NCBI GenBank assembly: GCA_910575615.1
Contig: CAJTEX010000007.1
Location: forward strand, 62,001 to 126,000
DNA from: Bacteroidales bacterium
GTDB lineage: Bacteria; Bacteroidota; Bacteroidia; Bacteroidales; Muribaculaceae
Length of the DNA stretch: 64,000 nucleotides
Direction of reading: 5' to 3'
Shown here: positions 33,307-40,396 of the stretch, piece after piece
Layout of the letters: the number at the start of each line of letters is the position of its first letter
Position numbering within the stretch: position 1 is the first letter of the stretch
Notes under the pieces: generated by a model
The model's input: the letters and a program-made list of their open reading frames with translations, nothing else
Told to the model about the DNA's origin: nothing
Databases searched by the model: none
Program-made: the position numbers and the translations under genes

Positions 33307-33728
33307 CAGTCGTGATTGAGTTTTGGCGCCGAATGCCAGGATGTGCCGACAGCGGCGCCGTTGCCGTCGGTATCTTCAATAAGAGGCAGGTCGGGTACTA
33401 TGCGCCCGGCCTGTACCCCCTCAAGCCATTTTATGGCCCGGTCGTACCGCTCCTTGCGTATCTCCGCTCCCATCTTCTGAGGAAGGGCAGCGGATAGATG
33501 GTACAGAGCGATGTCGGCTGTGTACATAACCACGAGACGGTTGCGTGCTTTGCCGGTTGCCGAGAATATAGCCTCAGTGTCATATACCGGGCGCAGATAG
33601 CCCGACATCTCCTCCACCGCCTCGAATTCAGCATTGGCGACAGTGTCCGGGTCGGCCTGTGATATAACTTTGAAGGCGGCATCACCGATGACCACCTTGT
33701 AATCTTCCTTGTCTATAAACATCACCAC
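33303..33728 (-). CDS. DUF1320 head protein (Mu gp36-like)
   Basis: 141 residues. AIFSATGKARNRLVVMYTAD, then IALYHLSAALPQK and RYDRAIKWLEGVQAG, is the DUF1320/gp36 pattern. Mu gp36 is a small head or head-tail connector protein. It overlaps the portal by 4 nt and TerL by 7 nt, in the same order block as other Mu-like phages. Confidence 0.85.
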   Translation of the reverse strand: MVMFIDKEDYKVVIGDAAFKVISQADPDTVANAEFEAVEEMSGYLRPVYDTEAIFSATGKARNRLVVMYTADIALYHLSAALPQKMGAEIRKERYDRAIKWLEGVQAGRIVPDLPLIEDTDGNGAAVGTSWHSAPKLNHDW

Positions 33729-35284
33729 ATATTTTTAGGGCGCGGTCGGGGAACCAGCACCGGTTTGAATGTTGCCTGGCGCGTATCTCGCTGCAGATAC
33801 CATATAGCACCCTCGTCGGCATCGGGAGCGTCGTCATGCACACGGGAACCGCGCTCGAGGGCGAGGGTCTGCTCAATGCCCACCTGCATATCCGGCGAGT
33901 CCTTCAACGCCTCATTGTAGAATACGAAGCCACGCTCCCACAATGGGGACACCGCTTCGATGCGTTGGATCTTCTCCGGCTTCTTGCGCTTGTCGGGCAA
34001 GAGCGGCAACTGGTATCCGCGGAGGTTTCCTTCCGCAGCAAACTCGTCGAGAATGATGTCCTGCATGAAGTTCGCCTCCATGAAGAAGGAGATGGCGACC
34101 TTGTCGCGGGTGCGCTCATATAAATCATAGAGCCACCGCACCATGCCGGACACGGTATCCTGCCGGACATAACAGTCTATCAGATGCAGCTCAGTGCCAA
34201 TCTTGCCCCACAGGCGCGATGCCTTGTAGTCATTGGCGGAGGTGGATTTGAACGAGGGGTCGGTGTAACACACAAGCATCTCGTATTTATCCAGTTTTGG
34301 CAGACGCTTGAACCTGATCCAGTCATGTCGGAAAATGGAGCCGTCGTTGATGGGGTTGTGCATCATCTCCTTGTTCCAGGCACGGAAGCCGACAAAATCG
34401 GCGTACTCTTGTGCCTCTTCCTTAGTCCACTTTTCAGCCCATACCGGGTTCCCGTTGCGGTCGATGGCCTTGATCTCGGAGATATGCACCCCCTTTGTAT
34501 TGCATAGGTTGGCAAGTACCGAGCATTTGGAGATAAGGTTGCCGACCATGATGAAGCGGCCGCGACCCACATCGAGCGCGCCGAAAAGAGCCTCCTTGAC
34601 CCAATCGGTCAGATCTTTCACGCGCTTCTCATTACGGCACAGTTCGTCGTCATCAAGGTCATCGATGACAATATAGTCGGGGCGTGACTCACGATCACGC
34701 AGACCGCGAGGAGACTGACCGCGGCCAACGGCCAGGAACTTATTGCCGCTTTGTGTCTTGAATTCCCCCTCGGTCCATGTGCCGGCGCTTTTCTGCTCAC
34801 CGAAATCAGAGATGATGCGCTGGTTATATTCAAGCTCGGCCTGAATGTCGGCAAGCAGACGGTTGGCACTGTCCTCACTCTTGCCTACAACGACCATAAA
34901 GTTGATCAGCCGTTTAGGCTGGAACATCAGCCACAGCGGCAAGAAAATGTCGAAATGGGTAGATTTTGCATGTCCTCGAGGCCATTTAAACACCGCTTTC
35001 AGATTCGGGGTGTTCTTGACTTTCAAGGCAGCGGCATTGTGGAACGGTGCATTGTGGATAACGCGCAGAGCCTCGCCCGTCACCTTGTCGCGGAGCGTCA
35101 GGTAATGGGGAAAGTAATATTCGCAGAAGGCGGCGTAGTTGGATTGCAGACGGCGTATGCGCCGGTCACGTTCAGTCGGTGATTCTTTGGCCACCGACAT
35201 AGTGATAGGTGTGAGGGAGCGGACACGCTTGCAATGGTCGTTCCAGTCCGCAATCGCTTTTTTGATGTCAGCAGCGGTAGCCAT
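33722..35284 (-). CDS. Terminase large subunit (Mu gp28-like)
   Basis: 520 residues. ATPase: Walker A FKWPRGHAKSTHF (about 99-111) and Walker B DYIVIDDLDDDE (about 207-218). The nuclease half begins around LVCYTDPSFKS, with acidic residues in SFFMEANFMQDI and VHDDAPDADEGAIW. TerL pumps DNA into the prohead and makes the headful cut. Starts directly after TerS. Confidence 0.93.
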   Translation of the reverse strand: MATAADIKKAIADWNDHCKRVRSLTPITMSVAKESPTERDRRIRRLQSNYAAFCEYYFPHYLTLRDKVTGEALRVIHNAPFHNAAALKVKNTPNLKAVFKWPRGHAKSTHFDIFLPLWLMFQPKRLINFMVVVGKSEDSANRLLADIQAELEYNQRIISDFGEQKSAGTWTEGEFKTQSGNKFLAVGRGQSPRGLRDRESRPDYIVIDDLDDDELCRNEKRVKDLTDWVKEALFGALDVGRGRFIMVGNLISKCSVLANLCNTKGVHISEIKAIDRNGNPVWAEKWTKEEAQEYADFVGFRAWNKEMMHNPINDGSIFRHDWIRFKRLPKLDKYEMLVCYTDPSFKSTSANDYKASRLWGKIGTELHLIDCYVRQDTVSGMVRWLYDLYERTRDKVAISFFMEANFMQDIILDEFAAEGNLRGYQLPLLPDKRKKPEKIQRIEAVSPLWERGFVFYNEALKDSPDMQVGIEQTLALERGSRVHDDAPDADEGAIWYLQRDTRQATFKPVLVPRPRPKNMW

Positions 35285-35285
35285 A

Positions 35286-35759
35286 TCAGATTACCCCGCC
35301 TTTGCCGATGGACTCGATGATGAACATATCCTGGAGGTGGTTGACCTGCTGTATAAGCTCCAGTGTGATGGAAGGGTCGGTCTGCGCGCGGAATTCGAGC
35401 CACCCGGAAAAAGCCTTGAACACATCGATGGCATCGATGATGTTAGCCTTCTTGTCGAGCTTCTCGATGACAGCGGAGAACTTGGCGAGTTTGTCGGCGA
35501 GTCCGGCTACAAGTGCCGGATCATCGCTGTTGTTGGCCTCCTCAAGCAGCTTGTCGATGGAGAGCAATATTTTGTTGGTAAGTTCAGAGCGCGTGATATT
35601 CTTTGCGGCGCGCGCCTCCTTCCAACCGTCGGCGTTGCACCATTTCGAGATGGTGACACGCGACACTCCCACTTTGTCGGCAATCTCGGTCATTTCCATG
35701 CCGGACATGAACAGCGACCTCGCCAATGATTTTTTCTTTTCGTTATCCTTTGTTGCCAT
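35286..35759 (-). CDS. Terminase small subunit-like protein (DUF1804/Mu gp27-like)
   Basis: 157 residues. An N-terminal HTH (MTEIADKVGVSRVTISKWCN, about 22-41) is followed by a helical oligomerisation region. Small terminases recognise phage DNA ends for packaging. It is the first gene of the minus-strand packaging block and its promoter region holds paired direct repeats shared with the divergent capsid operon. Confidence 0.8.
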   Translation of the reverse strand: MATKDNEKKKSLARSLFMSGMEMTEIADKVGVSRVTISKWCNADGWKEARAAKNITRSELTNKILLSIDKLLEEANNSDDPALVAGLADKLAKFSAVIEKLDKKANIIDAIDVFKAFSGWLEFRAQTDPSITLELIQQVNHLQDMFIIESIGKGGVI

Positions 35760-35826
35760 ATCTGAATATGCGATAATGCGGTTAAATACGGTGCAAAGGT
35801 GGCGGTAAAAGCGGTGGGTTCAAAAA

Positions 35827-35870
35827 AAGTGTGCAACCATTGCATACAAGTGTGCAACCATTGCACACTT
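35827..35870. promoter_or_regulatory. Divergent control region with two AAGTGTGCAACCATTGCA repeats
   Basis: The 18-nt repeat occurs at 35827-35844 and 35848-35865, 21 bp apart (two helical turns). The second copy is inside a palindrome of AAGTGTGCAA / TTGCACACTT arms with a CCA spacer. The region lies between the divergent packaging and capsid operons, so a single activator or repressor could control both late blocks. A terminator role is less likely at a divergent start. Confidence 0.6.
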
Positions 35871-35929
35871 TTTTGGAGCATAGGTGATTATCGGCGTAAA
35901 CTTGCATCGAAAATCATTATCGCACAGAC

Positions 35930-36808
35930 ATGGGCAAAAGAGTTAGACTGACAAACGACACCCTCAACAGCTACGGATACCGTGTGCTGACCTCCGGGGT
36001 GGACGTATCACAATATGAACGCAATCCGTTGCTGCTCTACATGCATGAGCGCGGCAAGGTCATCGGCTACATGAAGGACATCCGCGTCGAGGACGGGGAG
36101 ATAACCGGGGAGCCATGTTTCGACGAGGCAACCGAACTGTCCCGGCAGTGTAAGAAGCAATGGGAATTCGGTTCTCTCCGTATGGTAAGCATCGGTTTCG
36201 ATGTCCTGGAGACCAGTAAGGACGCAGAGTACCTTGTCGAGGGCCAGACGCGCCCGACGGTTACGAAAAGCCGGATATATGAGGTGTCTGTGGTTGACAT
36301 CGGTGCCAACGATGATGCCATAGTGCTGCGCAAAGACGGAACACAGATAACGCTCGGCGATGGGAGCGATTGCCCCCTTCCCCTGCTAAACAATAACCCC
36401 AATAACAACCAACCGCAAATGGAACTCAAGCAAATCGCCCTTACCCTGGGCTTGCCGGAGACGGCAGACGAGGCGGCAGTCAACGCCAAACTCGCCGAGC
36501 TCAAATCATCCAAGGATGATGCCGAGAAGATGCGTGAGGAGAATGAGAGACTCAAGCTCGCGCAGATTACCGCCGCAGTCGATGCCGCCATCGAGGCAAA
36601 GAAGATTACGGCAGATCAGAAAGACCATTTTATCAACCTCGGCAAAAAGGTCGGCATCGAAGATCTCAACACGACCATCACCGCCATGACCCCGGCAGTC
36701 AAACTCAGCGGCACTCTTTCCACCGACCCCGCACCGACTACGCTCCCGGCCAAGAGTCCATGGGAGGAACGTATGGACGAGATCCGCGCCAACCTCAAGA
36801 AACAGTAA
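35930..36808 (+). CDS. Prohead protease with scaffold-like C-terminus
   Basis: 292 residues. The N-terminal 150 residues fit an HK97/Mu I-type prohead protease: NPLLLYMHERGKVIGYMKDI (likely catalytic His) and GSLRMVSIGFDVLETS with the later YEVSVVDIGANDDAIVLR. After an asparagine-rich linker (about 158-164), residues 165-292 are a coiled coil resembling a scaffold, as in the Mu I/Z arrangement. It opens the plus-strand late operon, 21 nt before the capsid gene. Confidence 0.85.
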   Translation: MGKRVRLTNDTLNSYGYRVLTSGVDVSQYERNPLLLYMHERGKVIGYMKDIRVEDGEITGEPCFDEATELSRQCKKQWEFGSLRMVSIGFDVLETSKDAEYLVEGQTRPTVTKSRIYEVSVVDIGANDDAIVLRKDGTQITLGDGSDCPLPLLNNNPNNNQPQMELKQIALTLGLPETADEAAVNAKLAELKSSKDDAEKMREENERLKLAQITAAVDAAIEAKKITADQKDHFINLGKKVGIEDLNTTITAMTPAVKLSGTLSTDPAPTTLPAKSPWEERMDEIRANLKKQ

Positions 36809-36829
36809 CTATCAAATCCATTATCAGCA

Positions 36830-37819
36830 ATGGCAATCAAAGTAGATCATACCAATTACAACGGTGAGGTACTTGAGCGTATCCTTACCAAGGCAACCAC
36901 AAGCAACGAACTTGTGGAGAAAGGCCTTATCATGGTCATCCCCGGTGTGGAGAAAAGCATAAGCATTCCGCGCCTCAAAACAGGCAAGATGCTCCAGAAA
37001 CGCAAGGAAAACCCTACGGTAGATGATTCCAAGGGTGATTTCAACTGGTCGGAGCAGATTCTCACGCCCCACGACTTCATGGCCTTCACAGTGTTCAATC
37101 CCCGACAGTTTGAGCATATCTGGAAAAAATGGCAGCCTGAAGGCAATCTCGTATTCCGCGAACTTCCTCCCGAGGGTCAGAACGCACTCCTCGACGCACT
37201 TTCCAAGCAGGTACAGTTCGAACTCGGCCATCACTATGTCAACGGCGAATATGCCGAGGGCAATGATGATGACAAACTCATGAACGGTATCATCACCCAG
37301 GCCGCCAAGTCCCCCGACTATATCCTCGCTGACGGTTCCAAGGCGACCACGATGGTCGATAAACTCAAGGCCGTGCGCAAGGCTATCCCCAAGGCAATGC
37401 GCGAGAACCCCAACCTCCGCATCATCATGAGCGTCGAGGACTTCGACAAATATGATGATGAGCTCACCGAACGCGAGGCCAAGAACGCCAGCGAGACGGA
37501 GATCAACCGCAAGCGCTACAAGGGAATCACCATCGAGACTGTCGCCTCCTGGCCCGAAGGCCTGATCATCGCCACTCTCTGTTCACCCGATGCCGATGGC
37601 AACTTCTTCGCTGCCGTCAATCTGCAGAACGACGAGAATGTGATTCAGATCGACAAGTATGCCAACGCCTCAGAGCTCTACTTCTTCAAGCTGCTCATGA
37701 TGGCCGACACCAATATCGCCTTCGGCGAGGAACTCGTCGTGCTCGACTCCCGCGCAACTCCCAAGTTCTCGGCCGCTCTCAAGGCCGCCAATGTCAAGAA
37801 ACCTGAAACAACCGAGTAA
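36830..37819 (+). CDS. Major capsid protein
   Basis: 329 residues, following the protease/scaffold gene as in tailed phages. The central part (ALSKQVQFELGHHYVNGEYA, GIITQAAKSPDYILADGSKA) and the C-terminal EINRKRYKGITIETVASWPE, then GLIIATLCSPD, match the HK97-fold capsid proteins of Bacteroidales phages. The stop overlaps the amidase start by 1 nt (TAATG). Confidence 0.85.
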   Translation: MAIKVDHTNYNGEVLERILTKATTSNELVEKGLIMVIPGVEKSISIPRLKTGKMLQKRKENPTVDDSKGDFNWSEQILTPHDFMAFTVFNPRQFEHIWKKWQPEGNLVFRELPPEGQNALLDALSKQVQFELGHHYVNGEYAEGNDDDKLMNGIITQAAKSPDYILADGSKATTMVDKLKAVRKAIPKAMRENPNLRIIMSVEDFDKYDDELTEREAKNASETEINRKRYKGITIETVASWPEGLIIATLCSPDADGNFFAAVNLQNDENVIQIDKYANASELYFFKLLMMADTNIAFGEELVVLDSRATPKFSAALKAANVKKPETTE

Positions 37820-38286
37820 TGGCGAAGCTCAAGTATCTTGTACTTCACTGCACCGCGACACCTGAAGGGCGCGAGGTGACATCCGCTGATATACGGCGCA
37901 TGCACCTCAGCCCGGTGTCGGCCGGTGGTCGCGGTTGGAAGCAGGTGGGCTATACCGACCTCATTCACCTTGATGGTACGGTAGAGCGCCTTGTTGACAA
38001 CAACGAGGATGCCAACGTAGATCCGTGGGAAATCACCAACGGAGCCAAAGGCTACAACTCCGTCAGCCGCCATGTGGTGTATGCCGGAGGATGCGACAGG
38101 GCGATGAAGCCGAAAGACACCCGCACTGCGGCGCAGCTTAAAGCAATGGAGGACTATGTGAAGGACTTCCACCGTCGCTTCCCCTATGTGCGCATCATCG
38201 GCCACAATGAGGTGGCTGCCAAATCCTGTCCGAGCTTCGATGTGCAGAAGTGGCTCAAATCAATAGGCATTAACCAGGCCGCATAA
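37819..38286 (+). CDS. N-acetylmuramoyl-L-alanine amidase (endolysin)
   Basis: 155 residues of amidase_2 type. Zinc and catalytic residues are apparent in LVLHCTATPEGREV (His), SRHVVYAGG (His) and IGHNEVAAKSCPSFDVQKWL (His, Cys). It cleaves the bond between MurNAc and the stem peptide at lysis. No signal peptide, so it needs a holin. It is followed by the TM/coiled-coil and lipoprotein lysis candidates. Confidence 0.9.
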   Translation: MAKLKYLVLHCTATPEGREVTSADIRRMHLSPVSAGGRGWKQVGYTDLIHLDGTVERLVDNNEDANVDPWEITNGAKGYNSVSRHVVYAGGCDRAMKPKDTRTAAQLKAMEDYVKDFHRRFPYVRIIGHNEVAAKSCPSFDVQKWLKSIGINQAA

Positions 38287-38312
38287 TAATAACGACATAA
38301 AAACGAGTGGCA

Positions 38313-38813
38313 ATGACATTCAGCGAAATACTCAACATACTCCTTGGCGGTGGTTTCCTCGCGATGGTAGTGGGTGTGATCACACTCAAGGCCACCGTAC
38401 GCAAAGCCAATGCCGATGCTGAAAAAGCGAGGGCTGACGCTGAGACGGTACATATCACAAACACCGAGAATGCCACCCGTATCCTTGTCGAAAACATCGT
38501 CAAACCCTTAAAAGATGAACTCAATGCAACCAGAGAAGAGTTACAGGCAACGAAGAAAGAGATGGCCTCTACCAAGAGGACTATGTCCCGGCTTGCAAAG
38601 GCTGTCGAAGCTGTCAATGATTGCCGCCATGTTGATGAGTGCCCTGTCCGTTATAAGCTGCTCCTCAACCCGGAAAACAGTATCGGAGGTCTCCGCGACA
38701 GTGCAGACGGCAGAAACCCGCGACACGACGGCGGCAGCCATAAGACAGATCCGGTGGGAGAAAGTGCCGGAGAGCCGGGTGGAGATGGCCGTATCCGTGG
38801 ACAGCCTCCTTAA
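38313..38813 (+). CDS. Membrane-anchored coiled-coil protein, lysis (i-spanin or holin) candidate
   Basis: About 166 residues from ATG 38313. One N-terminal transmembrane segment (LNILLGGGFLAMVVGVITL, about 7-25), then a coiled coil to about residue 95 with CRHVDECPVRY behind. This topology is like an Rz-type inner-membrane spanin. The 3' half overlaps, in another frame, the lipoprotein gene that follows, as in Rz/Rz1 pairs. The last 45 residues read like the off-frame of that gene and may be unimportant. Confidence 0.6.
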   Translation: MTFSEILNILLGGGFLAMVVGVITLKATVRKANADAEKARADAETVHITNTENATRILVENIVKPLKDELNATREELQATKKEMASTKRTMSRLAKAVEAVNDCRHVDECPVRYKLLLNPENSIGGLRDSADGRNPRHDGGSHKTDPVGESAGEPGGDGRIRGQPP

Positions 38814-39111
38814 ACTGCCGGCAGGTGCTGCCTACACCAGGCGCAGCGGCCAGGCCAATATCAAGGTCGCCACTCACGGCGATACGGTATATATCACCGG
38901 CACGTGCGACAGTTTGCAGCGCCAGGTGGAATATTACGAGGCACTTTATCATACCGCCCGGGACGCGCTGGAGCAGCATGAGTCCCAATACCAACAAGAG
39001 CGCAAGCAACGCACAAGTCCTGCACTTATAGGTACAGTGAACCTTATCGTCGGATTATTCTCCGGCATAATTTTAACAGTCATCATAATCACAAAACGAC
39101 GAAAGCAATGA
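38617..39111 (+). CDS. Lipoprotein with C-terminal transmembrane helix, u-spanin-like
   Basis: 164 residues from ATG 38617. MIAAMLMSALSVISC is a lipoprotein signal with Cys15 as lipidated residue, followed by SSTRKTVSE. The middle is periplasmic and helical (LQRQVEYYEALYHTARDALE). A C-terminal transmembrane helix (ALIGTVNLIVGLFSGIILTV, about 134-155) precedes basic KRRKQ. A lipid anchor at one end and a membrane helix at the other is the plan of unimolecular spanins, which fuse inner and outer membranes. An upstream in-frame start (38515) is rejected because it would bury the signal. Confidence 0.65.
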   Translation: MIAAMLMSALSVISCSSTRKTVSEVSATVQTAETRDTTAAAIRQIRWEKVPESRVEMAVSVDSLLKLPAGAAYTRRSGQANIKVATHGDTVYITGTCDSLQRQVEYYEALYHTARDALEQHESQYQQERKQRTSPALIGTVNLIVGLFSGIILTVIIITKRRKQ

Positions 39112-39662
39112 ACAAGAACTTCATGTACGGCATCGGTGCCGTGAAATATAAAGGAGTGAAAGTCGGCTATATCGGCAAGGACTCCTTTGATCTCGGAGGC
39201 GTAAAGCCTGAATCCACCGAGATCGAGGCCGAACAGGTTCCCGGTGCGCCGGTGCTTGTCATCCCCAATTCCAACGGCAAGATCGCGCCCAAGTTCGACC
39301 TTATCCAGTTGAACTTCGAGAGCCTTCAGCAGTTCCTTGGCGGTGCCATCCACGAGAAGGGCGATAAGGTCATCGGCTGGACAGCCCCGGTGGCAGCCCT
39401 GGTAATGGAAGGACCCTGGGAACTTGAGCTCGTTTCGGGCCAGTCCGTGCTCATTCCCAACGCCACGCTCCTGTCCGACCTTGCTGGTAAACTCACCCTC
39501 AAGGAGACCGCCAAGATCGAGGTCGAACTCAAGGTGTCGGCAGCAGCCGTGGCCAACATACCGCCCTATGGCGTATTCGAGACCGCGTCACTTCCGGCAG
39601 AATGGAGCGAGGAGAGAGGCTGGCTCCTTCCCGAAAAAACCGATACCCCGGCAGCCGGTTAA
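39108..39662 (+). CDS. Major tail tube-like protein
   Basis: 184 residues, beta-rich (MYGIGAVKYKGVKVGYIGKD, KLTLKETAKIEVELKVSAAA), located just before the tail-assembly chaperone pair and tape measure. In siphoviruses this is the major tail protein position. No sheath gene is present, so the tail is predicted to be non-contractile, unlike Mu. It overlaps the lipoprotein gene by 4 nt. Confidence 0.7.
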   Translation: MNKNFMYGIGAVKYKGVKVGYIGKDSFDLGGVKPESTEIEAEQVPGAPVLVIPNSNGKIAPKFDLIQLNFESLQQFLGGAIHEKGDKVIGWTAPVAALVMEGPWELELVSGQSVLIPNATLLSDLAGKLTLKETAKIEVELKVSAAAVANIPPYGVFETASLPAEWSEERGWLLPEKTDTPAAG

Positions 39663-39665
39663 GCT

Positions 39666-40154
39666 ATGGATAACGCGATAGCTAAGGCGATACAGCGTGA
39701 TGCTGCCGACGCGCTGTTGGATATAGGCATATCCATTGCGCTCAAGGAATTCAAGCTGCCGTTGCGTAAACGCCCCATCAAGCTGCGCGTGACACTCAAA
39801 CGACCATATATGTCCGGGCAGATACGCTTTGCCCGGACATATTTGTCAATGGGAGTCACTTACGAAGAGATGGACAAGTTTACCAAGGAACAGCAGATGC
39901 AGTTCGTTGCCACGCACGGCCATAAAATAGCGCTCATGCTTGCAGACGCTATATGTGTCGGACCGGTGAAGAGTTTGTTCGTGCGTCCGGTGGCATGGTT
40001 TATCCGCAACTGCGTAGAGCAGCGGTTCCTGTTGGGCGGGATGCGTAAATTCGTGTCACTTATGGGCACAGACCCTTTTTTACCTATTATCAGATCGGTG
40101 GAGAGAACGAATCCGATGAAGCCGAGACTGAGCCGGGAAGCGAACGGGAGTTAA
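39666..40154 (+). CDS. Tail assembly chaperone, short form (G-like)
   Basis: 162 residues (MDNAIAKAIQRDAADALLDI...), helical with basic regions, between tail tube and tape measure. At 40076-40082 the heptamer T TTT TTA lies in phase. A -1 slip there leaves this frame after about residue 139 and continues in the frame ending at 40390, giving the long chaperone. Both forms coat the tape measure during tail assembly. Confidence 0.75.
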   Translation: MDNAIAKAIQRDAADALLDIGISIALKEFKLPLRKRPIKLRVTLKRPYMSGQIRFARTYLSMGVTYEEMDKFTKEQQMQFVATHGHKIALMLADAICVGPVKSLFVRPVAWFIRNCVEQRFLLGGMRKFVSLMGTDPFLPIIRSVERTNPMKPRLSREANGS

Positions 40155-40390
40155 AGAGCCATTATGAAGGTTCCCATAGCCCTTTCGGATTTATATGGCA
40201 GGTGGCCGATGCCACAGGCTGGACGGTGGACTACATACTCAACAAGGTCAATTATCAGACCTTGATAATGATGATGAACGATGCTCCACGTTACATAGGC
40301 CATCGTAAAAAGAGCGTCCCCTCAGACAGCACGCCCGAAGAGGATGCGGCAAAAGTGGCGAATTTTTTCAGAAGCAATCTCAAACAGTAA
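40076..40390 (+). CDS. Tail assembly chaperone -1 frameshift extension (GT-like)
   Basis: From the slippery T TTT TTA (40076-40082), the -1 frame reads FFTYYQIGGENESDEAETEP and on through FIWQVADATGWTVDYILNKV to a stop at 40388-40390. A GTG at 40202 could also start it, but the open frame back to the slip site and the acidic linker favour frameshifting. Fusion with residues 1-139 gives a protein of about 240 residues, the typical G-T arrangement. Confidence 0.75.
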   Translation, partial: FFTYYQIGGENESDEAETEPGSERELKSHYEGSHSPFGFIWQVADATGWTVDYILNKVNYQTLIMMMNDAPRYIGHRKKSVPSDSTPEEDAAKVANFFRSNLKQ

Positions 40391-40396
40391 TGACCC

